Assembly: GCA_004376785.1 (NCBI GenBank)
Contig: SOIY01000013.1
Location: forward strand, 1 to 16,533
DNA from: Candidatus Stahliibacteriota bacterium
Lineage (GTDB): Bacteria; Hydrothermota; Tepidihabitantia; SM23-42
Reading direction: 5' to 3'
DNA: 16,533 nucleotides
A program made the position numbers and the translations under genes. Position 1 is the stretch's first letter. The number at the start of each line of letters is the position of its first letter. Under the pieces are notes generated by a model. That model worked only from the letters and a program-made list of their open reading frames with translations, searched no databases and was not told the origin of the DNA. This document shows positions 6,024 to 14,779 of the stretch, piece after piece.

Positions 6024-6055
6024 TTAGAATTTGCACTACTGTGTTGTGTAGTGAA

Positions 6056-7705
6056 TTATATTCTTCCAAATCTGCTGGCGAGTTCATCAAGTGTATACTT
6101 TATAACAATAGGTCTGCCATGCGGGCAGGTATACGGATTTTCACAGGCAAATAACCCATCAATTAGATTCTGCATTTCAATAATCGAAAGTTTTTGACCT
6201 GCTTTAATCGCACTGCGACATGCAACAACCTTGGCTATTTCGCCCTTTTCTTTTATTAAATTACCCAATTCATTTATTTCATCAAACAATCCACTAATGT
6301 CTTCTCGATTAACCTGTGCATCAGCAGGCAGACTATCTAATACAATGGTGCGAGATGAGAATTCTTTAAATTCTATACCAAACTCATTCAGTATTGGCTT
6401 GGTTTTCTTATAGACTCGATATTGCTCTGGCGTAAGCTCAAGAGTAATTGGAAACAACAACCTCTGTGCTCCTTTCTTGCCTTTCATTATTGATTCATAG
6501 ATAATCCTTTCGTGAGCAACGTGTTGATCAACGATTATTAAACCCGATTTCGTTTGAGATAGTATATATGTATTGTGCAGTTGCCAAAACTCATCAGAAT
6601 CTCTACCTGATTCCACCTTTGCCTTCTCCTCTGACCCATAAGGCATAACAGTTTCCTGAATAAACTTAGCAGCCTTTTTTATGCCTTCTCTTTCTATCAT
6701 CTCTATTCCTGATGGTTTATAATCAACAACTGCTGTTCTTGAAAATATTTTTTTCTTTATTGCTTGGGTTAGTAAATCTATAATATACTTCTCGTCCTTA
6801 AATTTAACCTCATTTTTTGCTGGATGAATATTAACATCAACAAATTTTGGTTCAATTGTAATATTAAGTATAAACGCAGGCGGATTTTTAGGATTCTGAT
6901 AAGCATTAAGAATTGTCCGATAAATTCTCGGATACCTAACCGGTCTTGAGTTTACATATATGTAACTCATGTGATGTCGCTCAAAGAATTCAGGACGTGA
7001 AAAAAAACCAAAAATTTCTACATGACCAATAATAGCATTGATATCTATTAAAGATTCAACAATATTTCTCGGAAAGAACATTTTAATCCTTTTCTCAATC
7101 GAATCCACGCTTAAAAAATTAAGTATGCCACGCCCTGATTCTCCAAAATTGAAATGGACTTCAGGGTTAACAAATGCATATGTTTTTACAATCTCAGTAA
7201 TCAATCGACGTTCCCATTGACTCGATTTTAGAAATTTGAATCTTGCTGGCAGATTAAAAAACAGATTTGAAATCTTAATCCTTGTGCCTTGTGCACGGTG
7301 GGAATCAACAACACCCTTTAGTTCACCACCTTTTACCTCGATCTTTGTCCCCTTTTTGCCATCTGATGTTTCTAATTCGAAATATGACACCTGGGCAATA
7401 CTTGCCAGTGCCTCGCCACGAAATCCATAGGTGTTGATGTCTTCAATATCGTCAACAGTTTCAATCTTACTTGTGCTATACCTTTCAATGGCAAGTACAG
7501 CATCATCTCTACTCATCCCTATACCATCATCATTGACCAAACACTTCTGCTTTCCCCCATCTGTAACATCTATTTCAATCCGCTTTGCCTGGGCATCCAA
7601 TGAATTTTCAAGCAATTCTTTAATAGCAGAGGCTGGCCTTGATATAACCTCGCCAGCTGCAATTTTACCCCTGACCTCAGGTGACAAAATCTTGATTTTA
7701 GTCAT
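6056..7705 (-). CDS. mutL: DNA mismatch repair protein MutL, endonuclease type
   Basis: Mismatch-repair ATPase that links MutS recognition to strand incision. The N-terminal GHKL ATPase shows E30 and N34 (KELLENSLDA), DDGIGM (59-64) and GFRGEAL (94-100). The transducer domain has NIHPAKNEVKF (292-302). The C-terminal dimerisation and nuclease domain carries DQHVAHE with E404 (393-404, the DQHA-type motif with V for A), ACRSAIKAG (495-503), CPHGRP (527-532) and a terminal FGR, the set that marks latent metal-dependent endonucleases in bacteria lacking MutH. The linker between the domains is short (549 aa total). It starts 27 nt after ribF with no visible Shine-Dalgarno, so coupling or a weak separate start is possible. 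MutS is not in the window. Confidence 0.95.
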   Translation of the reverse strand: MTKIKILSPEVRGKIAAGEVISRPASAIKELLENSLDAQAKRIEIDVTDGGKQKCLVNDDGIGMSRDDAVLAIERYSTSKIETVDDIEDINTYGFRGEALASIAQVSYFELETSDGKKGTKIEVKGGELKGVVDSHRAQGTRIKISNLFFNLPARFKFLKSSQWERRLITEIVKTYAFVNPEVHFNFGESGRGILNFLSVDSIEKRIKMFFPRNIVESLIDINAIIGHVEIFGFFSRPEFFERHHMSYIYVNSRPVRYPRIYRTILNAYQNPKNPPAFILNITIEPKFVDVNIHPAKNEVKFKDEKYIIDLLTQAIKKKIFSRTAVVDYKPSGIEMIEREGIKKAAKFIQETVMPYGSEEKAKVESGRDSDEFWQLHNTYILSQTKSGLIIVDQHVAHERIIYESIMKGKKGAQRLLFPITLELTPEQYRVYKKTKPILNEFGIEFKEFSSRTIVLDSLPADAQVNREDISGLFDEINELGNLIKEKGEIAKVVACRSAIKAGQKLSIIEMQNLIDGLFACENPYTCPHGRPIVIKYTLDELASRFGRI

Positions 7706-7732
7706 AATTAATTCTATAAAATATCAGGAAGA

Positions 7733-8641
7733 TCATTTTACCTGATGTCCTGTTATCCTGATATCCTGATATCCTTTCCTTATTACCTCTATATCCCGTG
7801 CAATAGCCCTTTGTAGCGCCTCGGCAGTTGAAAATTTCCTGACATTCCTAATGCGTTTGAACAGTTTTATGGAAACCTCTTTTTTGTAGAGATTACCAGA
7901 AAAATTAAGTAGATGAATTTCTAATAGATTATGATGACAGAACATCGCACCAAGGAATTCTTTGTTGTGCATAGGAACTTTTACTCTATAAACACCATCA
8001 AGGGGTATTAATTTCTCTTTTTGTACTCTGATATTTATTGTAGGAAACCCCAGCTTTTTCCCTTTTCCTTTACCTTTAATCACCTTACCTGAAATCGTAT
8101 ACTGCCTACCCAATAATTTGTTAGCTGCCTCTATACGACCAAGTAAAAGAAGTTCACGAATACGCGTACTCGATATCGTACCATCTTCTTTTACCCGCGG
8201 TAAAATATGTACTGAAAAATTATTCAGTGCCAGCTGCATTAATAATTTCGCTGAGCCTTTTCTCCCTTTTCCAAAATGAAAATTTTCACCGATTACAACA
8301 GTAGATGGAGAAATTTTTGTAACAACTAATTTTACAAAATCACTGGGCGTCAATTGTGAAAATTCTTTTGTAAACTTAAAGTAGTATATAAAATCCACTC
8401 CTAATTCTTTAAAAACGTTTTCCTTTTCCTTTTTCAAAGTGAGATAAATGATTGGAGCTGATTTTAATACAAAAAAAGGTAGAGGAATAAAGGTTATAAT
8501 CCCGATGCGCTTTTTATGTCCAACTGATTTTTTTAGATATTCTACAATCCCTTGATGGCCACGATGGACACCATCGAAACTGCCAATACCACAAATGGAG
8601 TTTTTGGTAATTAAATTTTTTCTATCTATCAGTATCTTCAA
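7733..8641 (-). CDS. ribF: Bifunctional riboflavin kinase/FAD synthetase (RibF)
   Basis: Phosphorylates riboflavin to FMN and adenylates it to FAD. The N-terminal nucleotidyltransferase domain has GSFDGVHRGHQ (20-30) with the HxGH signature and ISSTRIR (156-162). The C-terminal flavokinase domain has GFPTIN (198-203), DGVY (215-218) and catalytic E241 in LLEIHLLNF. TTG is the start by necessity: an in-frame TAA lies two codons upstream (8650-8648) and no ATG precedes the conserved domain. The gene follows truB after 15 nt. The last 13 codons (GYQDIRITGHQVK) are encoded by an 8-nt tandem repeat, an unusual tail beyond the flavokinase domain. Confidence 0.95.
   Translation of the reverse strand: MKILIDRKNLITKNSICGIGSFDGVHRGHQGIVEYLKKSVGHKKRIGIITFIPLPFFVLKSAPIIYLTLKKEKENVFKELGVDFIYYFKFTKEFSQLTPSDFVKLVVTKISPSTVVIGENFHFGKGRKGSAKLLMQLALNNFSVHILPRVKEDGTISSTRIRELLLLGRIEAANKLLGRQYTISGKVIKGKGKGKKLGFPTINIRVQKEKLIPLDGVYRVKVPMHNKEFLGAMFCHHNLLEIHLLNFSGNLYKKEVSIKLFKRIRNVRKFSTAEALQRAIARDIEVIRKGYQDIRITGHQVK
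7741..7774. repeat. 8-nt tandem repeat forming the 3' end of ribF
   Basis: Four consecutive copies of CCTGATAT on the plus strand (7741-7748 and 7749-7756 with one or two changes, 7757-7764 and 7765-7772 exact) plus CC. Because 8 is not a multiple of three, the repeat is read in successive frames and gives a non-repetitive peptide at the RibF C-terminus. Copy-number slippage would change the C-terminus and stop position. Confidence 0.8.
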
Positions 8642-8656
8642 TTCCCATTAACCAAA

Positions 8657-9340
8657 TTATAATATATCACCCAATTTCTTTGCATCAGTAATTCCATACT
8701 TCCCGATTCGTATTCTTTGTAATGACAGTAAGGTCGCGCCACATCCCAGCCGATCACCAAAATCAAAAGCAAGGGAACGCAGGTAAACACCTTTGCCAAC
8801 AACTGCATTAAACATCAATTTGGGATAATCAAATTCTGTAATCTGGAAAGATTTAATAAATACCTCTCTTTTTTGCGGATGTACACTAATCCCTTTACGG
8901 CTTAATTCATATAACCTTCTACCACCCTGTTTAATAGCAGAAAACTTTGGTGGTATCTGTTCAATCTCTCCGGTAAAATTGTTTGCAATTTGGTTTAATC
9001 CCTCAAGTGAAAGATTTGCCGGACTAAAACTCTGCCCCGCATAATCTTGTGTATCAAAAACACAAGACCATTCGTTCATTTTCTCCACTTTTCTACCACT
9101 TATATCATATGTATCTGTTACCATTCCAAGTATTATTTCACCAGTGTATTCCTTTTCATCTCTTTGAATTTCCATACATTTTTTTGTAGCCTTACCTATA
9201 AGAATAACCAGCAACCCACTGGCAAATGGGTCAAGTGTGCCTGCATGACCAACTTTTTTATAACACCTTTTTAAAACACGAATAATCTGAAAAGAACTGA
9301 AGCCAACCGGTTTGTCAACTAACAAAATTTTATCGGACAT
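8657..9340 (-). CDS. truB: tRNA pseudouridine(55) synthase TruB, short form
   Basis: Converts U55 of the tRNA T-loop to pseudouridine. The catalytic aspartate is D37 in GHAGTLDPFASG (31-42). Other family signatures are KEYTGEI (63-69), FSAIKQGGRRLYELSRKG, the GVYLRSLAFDFG motif and GCGATLLSLQRIRIG near the end. At 227 aa it stops right after the catalytic domain and lacks the C-terminal PUA domain of longer homologues. It lies 102 nt after nrnA, the largest gap in this cluster, and no Shine-Dalgarno is evident before its ATG. The neighbourhood with rbfA and ribF is a classic bacterial arrangement. Confidence 0.94.
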   Translation of the reverse strand: MSDKILLVDKPVGFSSFQIIRVLKRCYKKVGHAGTLDPFASGLLVILIGKATKKCMEIQRDEKEYTGEIILGMVTDTYDISGRKVEKMNEWSCVFDTQDYAGQSFSPANLSLEGLNQIANNFTGEIEQIPPKFSAIKQGGRRLYELSRKGISVHPQKREVFIKSFQITEFDYPKLMFNAVVGKGVYLRSLAFDFGDRLGCGATLLSLQRIRIGKYGITDAKKLGDIL

Positions 9341-9425
9341 AATTTTTGATTATGAAACTCTCGAAGATCTGGGGATTCGTATGTAAAACGCCTTACGCCC
9401 GATTTATCCTATGGAATGCGAAACA

Positions 9426-9440
9426 TGTTCCACTGGGACA
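9426..9440. repeat. 15-nt palindrome between nrnA and truB
   Basis: TGTTCC, loop ACT, GGGACA: six pairs (one G-T) around a three-base loop. It begins the 102-nt nrnA-truB spacer, 3 nt beyond the nrnA stop on the minus strand. The 6-3-6 geometry matches the palindromes near 5.7-6.0 kb. No T-tract follows, so an RNA-end or repeat element fits better than a terminator. Confidence 0.55.
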
Positions 9441-9442
9441 CC

Positions 9443-10408
9443 CTACGCTTTTTTCTTGATTTCCTTAAGTATAGCACGTAAAATGTCTTGTTTTGCTGAA
9501 TTAATATTCTTTTTGATTTTAATACCAGCAGCAAGCCGATGACCACCTCCACCATATTTTCTTGCCAGTTTATCAACATCAATAACACCGTCACTGCGCA
9601 GACTGATTCGCGTTCCTTCCCTCTCTTCCCGTAAAAAGAATGAAACCCTAACATTTTTAATAGCTTGAAGAAAGGATACATAATTTTCTGAATCTGGCAT
9701 CTTTGCGCGATTTCTCTTTAACATATCCTGAGTAAGATACATAACACCAACACCATTTTTAATCTCTATTGTATTAAGAACCTTACTTAGTAATAGCGTA
9801 CCACTGAGGGTCTTCGCGTTTAATTTTTTCACAAGTGGACCTGGCTTCACACCTGATTCAATCAATGCAGCTGCGATATCTAATGATTCCTTTGTGGTAT
9901 TGGGATATATAAATCCACCAGTATCACTGTAAATTCCACAATAAAATATTTCTGCCAAAGATTTATCAACTTTTATCCGTAGTTTCTCAAACATTTGATA
10001 AATAATCTCGCAAGCAGATGATGCTTCTTCTTTGACAATCCTCAATTCGCCGAATGAATCATTACTTTTGTGATGATCAATGTTTATAATAGTCTTGGAA
10101 TCTAATTTTGTGGACCTGAAATAATTTAAATCAGGAAATATCCTGGAGAGATCTGCTGAATCAACTGCAATCAATAAATCAAATTCTGGTATTTTCCTTA
10201 CAAACTTCCATTCCCCCAAAAGAAAACGATATTTTGAAGGAATTGGCGAATGACAGAAAAGTATTGCTTTTTTTCGTTTAAAATGCTTTACAAAATAACC
10301 ACAGCTTAACGCTGCTGAAAGACCATCACAATCAGGGTCAATATGAGTAGCAATTAAAATTCGCTTGCTATTCTTTATTATCCGTACTAATCTCTTTAAA
10401 CAATTCAT
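9443..10408 (-). CDS. nrnA: DHH/DHHA1 phosphoesterase, NrnA-like (nanoRNase/pAp phosphatase)
   Basis: Manganese-dependent phosphoesterase expected to degrade very short RNAs and/or pAp. The DHH domain has H22, D24, D26 and D28 in THIDPDCDG, D83 (AVDSAD), D111-H112-H113 (NIDHHKSN) and D162 (YSDTGG). The C-terminal DHHA1 domain has the substrate-binding GGGGH (286-290). The length (321 aa) is usual for NrnA. It overlaps rbfA by 41 nt, and the infB-ylxP-rbfA-nrnA-truB order is common in bacteria. Which activity predominates cannot be told from sequence. Confidence 0.9.
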   Translation of the reverse strand: MNCLKRLVRIIKNSKRILIATHIDPDCDGLSAALSCGYFVKHFKRKKAILFCHSPIPSKYRFLLGEWKFVRKIPEFDLLIAVDSADLSRIFPDLNYFRSTKLDSKTIINIDHHKSNDSFGELRIVKEEASSACEIIYQMFEKLRIKVDKSLAEIFYCGIYSDTGGFIYPNTTKESLDIAAALIESGVKPGPLVKKLNAKTLSGTLLLSKVLNTIEIKNGVGVMYLTQDMLKRNRAKMPDSENYVSFLQAIKNVRVSFFLREEREGTRISLRSDGVIDVDKLARKYGGGGHRLAAGIKIKKNINSAKQDILRAILKEIKKKA

Positions 10409-10703
10409 CTATTTTTTTTCCATGTTCATAACTATCATCAATCTTGAACATAAGATCTGGAATTGACCTTAATCTTACACGTTGTGCCAAAATACTCCTG
10501 ATATAACCTTTTGCTCTTTGCAGTGTCTTAAAACTCTCAGATTTATTATCCAAACTTGAAAAATAAACTATTGCTATTTTTAAATCAGGGCTTACATCTA
10601 CATTCGTTATAGTAATAAAACCAAGCCTGGGGTCATTTATCTCTCGCGTAACTATATTGGATATCTCTCGTTCTAATACTGAAGCTACTCTCTCTTTTCG
10701 CAT
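10368..10703 (-). CDS. rbfA: Ribosome-binding factor A
   Basis: Single KH-like domain protein that binds the immature 30S subunit and helps 16S 5' end maturation. Recognisable family stretches are the N-terminal RVASVLEREISNIVTREINDPR, DVSPDLKIAIVYFSS, the helix LQRAKGYIRSILAQRVRLRSIPDLMFKIDDS and the terminal IDELF. It is complete at 111 aa. The ATG shares one base with the TAA of ylxP (TAATG), so translation is coupled. It overlaps nrnA at its 3' end. Confidence 0.95.
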   Translation of the reverse strand: MRKERVASVLEREISNIVTREINDPRLGFITITNVDVSPDLKIAIVYFSSLDNKSESFKTLQRAKGYIRSILAQRVRLRSIPDLMFKIDDSYEHGKKIDELFKEISTDNKE

Positions 10704-10996
10704 TATATAATTTCCATTTTAAAATCTAACAATGATACTAAATGTGTTTTATCTAAAAAATCAATAACCTTTTTCATTGTTGAATCCACGATTGATTTAT
10801 CATTGCTGCATGTTACAAAAGCTAATTGAGTCCTCTGCCACAAGGACAAATCACCAAATTCACATATAGCAATATTATAGTGATTCCTTAATCTCTCTTT
10901 CAGACTTTTAATCACTCTTCTTTTATCTTTGAGAGACTGACAGTTACCAATATGGAGATCTAATCTACCATGGCCAACAAAAAGCTTATCTTCCAT
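10703..10996 (-). CDS. ylxP: YlxP-like DUF503 protein
   Basis: Small basic ferredoxin-like-fold protein of the DUF503 family, known from the Bacillus nusA-infB operon and suspected to take part in ribosome assembly. The family pattern is visible: an N-terminal strand (GRLDLHI), SLKDKRRVIKSLKERLR (21-37), then the segment around EFGDLSLWQRTQLAFVTCS and a C-terminal helix. It starts inside infB with an 11-nt overlap and ends on the rbfA start codon. Its place between infB and rbfA supports the assignment; its biochemical role remains unproven. Confidence 0.88.
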   Translation of the reverse strand: MEDKLFVGHGRLDLHIGNCQSLKDKRRVIKSLKERLRNHYNIAICEFGDLSLWQRTQLAFVTCSNDKSIVDSTMKKVIDFLDKTHLVSLLDFKMEII

Positions 10997-13076
10997 TTGT
11001 TTCTGATTTTTCTTCTATTTTATAGAATTGAATAATATCACCTTTCTGTAAATCATCAGCATTTTCAAGACCCACGCCACATTCGTAACCAGCTAAAACC
11101 TCTTTAGCATCTTCTTTGAATCTCTTTAAAGAAAGAACCTTTGAGCTTAAAATTTCTTTATCATCTCTAATAACGCGTGCAACGGCGTTCCGTATCACCC
11201 TGCCATCTTTTACATAACAGCCTGCTATAGAACCAAGTTTATGTATACTAAATACTTCCCTAACCTCGGCTTCACCAACAAGTACCTCTTCCAGTTTTGG
11301 TTCCAGCATACCCAACATTGCAGACCGTAAATCATCCAACGCCTCGTAAATCAAACGGTATGTACGAATTTCAACTCCCTCACGCTCTGCCGATTCAATG
11401 GCATTGGTATCCGGATCCACGTGAAATCCAACACAGATTGACCCGGTAACTTCAGCAAGAAGAATATCTGAGACATTTATTTTGCCTACACCTTTATGAA
11501 CCACCTTGACACTAACATTTTCCATACTCAATTCATTTAATTTTTCGTCGAGTGCTTCTGCTGAACCAACAGAGTCTGCTTTAAGAACAACTTTCAATTC
11601 TTTGGTTTCACCTGCTTTAATTTTTTCCTGCAGATCAAGCAAAGTTACTTTGGATTTTGCTCTCAATTTTCGGCTTCTCTCCATGAGCTGTCTTTGATAA
11701 GCAAGTTCTCTTGCACGTCGCTCATTGTCTGCTGCGAGGAAAATTTCGCCAGCCTGGGGTAACCCACTGAATCCCAGAACCGAAACAGGAGTCGAAGGAC
11801 CTACCTTACTAATCTTATTCATCTTGTCATCAAACATTTCTCTAACCCTTCCAAAATGGGGACCACATACAAATGGATCTCCCTTATGGAGTTCACCTTC
11901 TTGTACAAGAACAGTAGAAACATTACCCTTTCCCCGATCAAGTCGGGCTTCAATAACAACTCCCTTTGCGGTTTTTTTAACTGGTGCCTTTAACTTCAAC
12001 TCTTCGGCTTTAACTAATATCGCATCTAATAAATCAGGTATTCCAACACCTTTTAATGCTGATGTCTCAACACATATACATTTTCCCCCAAATTCTTCTA
12101 TAACAACATTTGCTTTAGCAAGTTGAGTTTTAACTCTATTAACATTTGCGTTTGGTAAATCAATTTTATTTATGCACACAATTATTGATACATATGCAGC
12201 ACGCGCATGGTCGATTGCCTCAACAGTTTGAGGCATGACACCATCATCAGCTGCAACAACTAAAACAACGATATCAGTAACCTGAGCACCTCTTGCCCTC
12301 ATAGCAGTAAATGCCTCGTGCCCTGGCGTATCAAGAAAAGTAATAATCTTGTCATTATAAGTAATCTGATATGCTGCCACCCGCTGTGTAATCTTACCAT
12401 ATTCTTCATCAACGACACGAAGCTCTGTAATTGCATCCAGAAGTGTAGTTTTGCCGTGATCCACATGGCCCATAACGGTTACAACCGGAGGTCTCTCTAC
12501 CTCTTCAGCATCACCTTTGACTGTTACGATCTGATCTTCAGGAGACATAACCTTCACTTTATAGTCAAATTCATCACAAAGTACTGTAATGGTATCGAGG
12601 TCAATGCGCTGATTTAAACTAACCATCAAACCCATATCAAGACATTTTTTAATTACATCACTTGTCGGCATTTTCAAAGCCTGAGAAAACTCAGCAACAG
12701 TCATAAAATCTACAACTTCAACTGTTTTTTCTGTAGGTATGGACTCGGTCTTCACGGGGACTTCACGCTTATAATGTTTCCTGGTTTCCTTTTTTTCCAA
12801 TTTAGCAAGGGTCGATTTAACTTTTTCTCGTATCGCTTCTTTATCGATTTTTTTCTTCTTTTCCTTAACCTTTGGTTTAGTATAGCGACGTGTGAATTCT
12901 CTCTTAACCCGTTTTTTCTCTTCAGATATCTTTGCCTTAACCTTTTTTATCTCTTCTTCAGTAAGAATCGACATATGGCTCTTGGCTTTAATACCAATTT
13001 CCCCAAGTAACTTTTTTAGCGCAGCACTTGATAGACCAAGGTTTTTTGCTACATTATGAACTTTGTTTCGCGGCAT
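10986..13076 (-). CDS. infB: Translation initiation factor IF-2
   Basis: GTPase that places initiator fMet-tRNA on the 30S subunit and drives 50S joining. An IF2_N domain (residues 5-50), a very lysine/arginine-rich linker (51-115), a second IF2_N-like domain (about 120-175), the G domain (about 196-365), and the C-terminal domains that bind ribosome and fMet-tRNA. GTPase motifs: GHVDHGKT (203-210), DTPGHEAF (249-256), NKID (303-306) and SALKG (339-343). Switch I reads ITQRVAAY where most IF-2s have ITQHIGAY. The 696-aa length is compact compared with E. coli. AGGAG precedes the ATG, and the gene overlaps nusA by 23 nt. Confidence 0.97.
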   Translation of the reverse strand: MPRNKVHNVAKNLGLSSAALKKLLGEIGIKAKSHMSILTEEEIKKVKAKISEEKKRVKREFTRRYTKPKVKEKKKKIDKEAIREKVKSTLAKLEKKETRKHYKREVPVKTESIPTEKTVEVVDFMTVAEFSQALKMPTSDVIKKCLDMGLMVSLNQRIDLDTITVLCDEFDYKVKVMSPEDQIVTVKGDAEEVERPPVVTVMGHVDHGKTTLLDAITELRVVDEEYGKITQRVAAYQITYNDKIITFLDTPGHEAFTAMRARGAQVTDIVVLVVAADDGVMPQTVEAIDHARAAYVSIIVCINKIDLPNANVNRVKTQLAKANVVIEEFGGKCICVETSALKGVGIPDLLDAILVKAEELKLKAPVKKTAKGVVIEARLDRGKGNVSTVLVQEGELHKGDPFVCGPHFGRVREMFDDKMNKISKVGPSTPVSVLGFSGLPQAGEIFLAADNERRARELAYQRQLMERSRKLRAKSKVTLLDLQEKIKAGETKELKVVLKADSVGSAEALDEKLNELSMENVSVKVVHKGVGKINVSDILLAEVTGSICVGFHVDPDTNAIESAEREGVEIRTYRLIYEALDDLRSAMLGMLEPKLEEVLVGEAEVREVFSIHKLGSIAGCYVKDGRVIRNAVARVIRDDKEILSSKVLSLKRFKEDAKEVLAGYECGVGLENADDLQKGDIIQFYKIEEKSETNGR

Positions 13077-14334
13077 CCTCTTTCTCCTCTTTTCCCTTCT
13101 TTCTCAAAATCTCCAATATTTTCTCTAAAGTTTCATCGTCCAGTTTCAAAAGGAATTTCAACTCTTCAACCGGAGCTTTAATCACACTTAGAACATTAGC
13201 GTAACCCTTTTCCGCCATCAGTTTCCTCAAAGCCGGTTTCAATCCCTTTACATCTTTTATCTTTATCTTAGCTAATGCTTTTTCCTCAAGCTCTTTTTCA
13301 TATTCTGATACCTTTTTAATCTCTATCTCCATTTCGCAAAGCTTTGAAGCAAGATCAACATTTACGCCATTCTTGCCGATCGCTTTCGAATAATCATCGT
13401 CCGGCACAACAGCCGCTACCTGACCTTCATCAATGGCTATAACCTCTTTTATCGTAGCAGGCGATAAACTCCTGGACACCTGAAGTTTCGAATCTTTGCT
13501 CCACTGAATAATATCAATACGCTCGCCTGATAACTCCTTAACTATTGATTGAATTCGACTGCCACGATAACCAACACAGGCACCAATCGGATCAATTTTC
13601 TGCTCAAGTGTCTGAACTGCCACCTTAGCCCTCACCCCAGGTTCACGCACGATTTTAACAACCTGGACCAAACCTTCTTTTATTTCTGGAATTTCATAAT
13701 ATAGTAACCGTTCCAAAAATTTCCAATCAGTCCTGGAAAGGATAATCTGAGGTCCCCATTTAACTCGGTCAACCCTTGCAACAACAGCTCGGATGGGTGA
13801 ATCCAAACGATAATGCTCATTTCTCATCATACCATAAGACGGAATCGTCGCTTCAACCGGTCCTAAATCAACAAGCACTTCATTACGACTCACAACCTTA
13901 ACTATACCTTTTACAATCTCACCAACTTTTTTATCATACTCTACCATGATTCTATTTCTTTCCGCTTCACTAACCCGTTGTGTAAGGGTCTGTTTAACCG
14001 ATTCAATGGCACTTCGACCTAAATCAGCAATCGCAATCTGTGTACGGAATTCATCTCCGATCTTGTAATCTTCCTTCTTCTGACTGGCTTGTTCCAAAGA
14101 TATCTCCTTGTCAGAGTCTTCAACATTCTCAACAACTTTCTTTACAATAAAAATCTTGATCTCACCAGTTGATTTGTTAACCACCACTTCAGATTCAATC
14201 CCCTTGCCAAACTTCCTTTTCACACCATTCTTTACTGCCTCAGCAAGTGACTCTATCACATAATCGAATTTTACACCCCTTGCCCTTGCAATTGATTTTA
14301 TATTTTCAATTATCAAATTATCTTGGTTTGTCAT
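13054..14334 (-). CDS. nusA: Transcription termination/antitermination factor NusA
   Basis: RNA-polymerase-associated factor that modulates pausing, termination and antitermination. Domains in order: the polymerase-binding N-terminal domain (about 1-130), S1 (about 135-200), KH1 (about 205-285, GYRGSR at 255-260) and KH2 (about 300-345, IGKNG at 319-323). A helical C-terminal segment (360-412) resembles a single helix-hairpin-helix repeat, and the tail is charged. It lacks the two acidic repeats of E. coli NusA, as in many bacteria. GGAGG lies 9 nt before the ATG, inside the end of rimP, and the two genes overlap by 17 nt. Confidence 0.96.
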   Translation of the reverse strand: MTNQDNLIIENIKSIARARGVKFDYVIESLAEAVKNGVKRKFGKGIESEVVVNKSTGEIKIFIVKKVVENVEDSDKEISLEQASQKKEDYKIGDEFRTQIAIADLGRSAIESVKQTLTQRVSEAERNRIMVEYDKKVGEIVKGIVKVVSRNEVLVDLGPVEATIPSYGMMRNEHYRLDSPIRAVVARVDRVKWGPQIILSRTDWKFLERLLYYEIPEIKEGLVQVVKIVREPGVRAKVAVQTLEQKIDPIGACVGYRGSRIQSIVKELSGERIDIIQWSKDSKLQVSRSLSPATIKEVIAIDEGQVAAVVPDDDYSKAIGKNGVNVDLASKLCEMEIEIKKVSEYEKELEEKALAKIKIKDVKGLKPALRKLMAEKGYANVLSVIKAPVEELKFLLKLDDETLEKILEILRKKGKEEKEDAAKQSS

Positions 14335-14779
14335 ATTCTAATTCCTCCACAACCTTTGCTTTTATTATTGAAGTATAGTGAATCAAATTTTCGCCAAGAT
14401 CTGTTGCCACAACAACTCCATCCTTTTCAGTGCTCCTGATATAACCCTCTATTTTCTGGTTTCCAACATCTATTTGTACAAATTTACCCCTTGCCCAAAG
14501 ATAATGCTCCGGACGTTTCAAAAATCTCTCAATACCAGGCGAAGAAACTTCGAGGCGATAAGAAGAAGTGATAAAATCTGAATCATCAATCTTTTTAGAA
14601 ATCATTTTGCTAACCTTTTTGCAATCCTCAATAGTAATTACCCCTTCTTTTTTATCAATAAAAATCTTTAAAGTCTTTGATATTTCATTAAAATGTATAT
14701 CATAAAGCCGTAAGCTTAAATTATCTAATAAATCTTTTATTATATTTGAAATTTCCCCTAAATCAAAATTATCACTCAT
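14318..14779 (-). CDS. rimP: Ribosome maturation factor RimP
   Basis: Assembly factor for the 30S subunit, acting before or with RbfA. The N-terminal alpha/beta domain (about 1-85) contains the family stretch RLEVSSPGIERFLKRPEHY (about 80-98), and a C-terminal SH3-like barrel follows. At 153 aa it is full length. The start is clear: GGAGG lies 4 nt before the ATG. That site is within the last codons of proS, whose TGA overlaps the rimP start region by 8 nt. rimP-nusA-infB is one of the most conserved bacterial gene strings. Confidence 0.94.
   Translation of the reverse strand: MSDNFDLGEISNIIKDLLDNLSLRLYDIHFNEISKTLKIFIDKKEGVITIEDCKKVSKMISKKIDDSDFITSSYRLEVSSPGIERFLKRPEHYLWARGKFVQIDVGNQKIEGYIRSTEKDGVVVATDLGENLIHYTSIIKAKVVEELEYDKPR

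Larger units (their letters stand above)
5672..6055. other. 384-nt gene-poor spacer between the terminator and mutL
   Basis: I see no convincing gene here. The stretch holds three sites with 15-nt palindromes (5705-5719, 5740-5754 and a tandem pair 5953-5982), a weak 37-codon frame (5869-5982), a hairpin at 5997-6023 and a small inverted repeat CACTAC/GTAGTG (6034-6039 with 6048-6053) just beyond the mutL stop. A long minus-strand frame (5724-6002) also crosses it, but it runs through the palindromes, has no ribosome binding site and resembles nothing I know. The composition suggests repeat debris or an untranslated structured region. Confidence 0.6.

Noticed and set aside
5980..6027. Second SECIS after the TGA of the 37-codon mini-ORF
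   Set aside because: The hairpin at 5997-6023 has a TACA apical loop without an early G, the downstream frame is only 14 codons, and the peptide is not recognisable.
6034..6053. CACTAC/GTAGTG inverted repeat as the mutL terminator
   Set aside because: Only six pairs and no T-tract on the minus strand; too weak to call.
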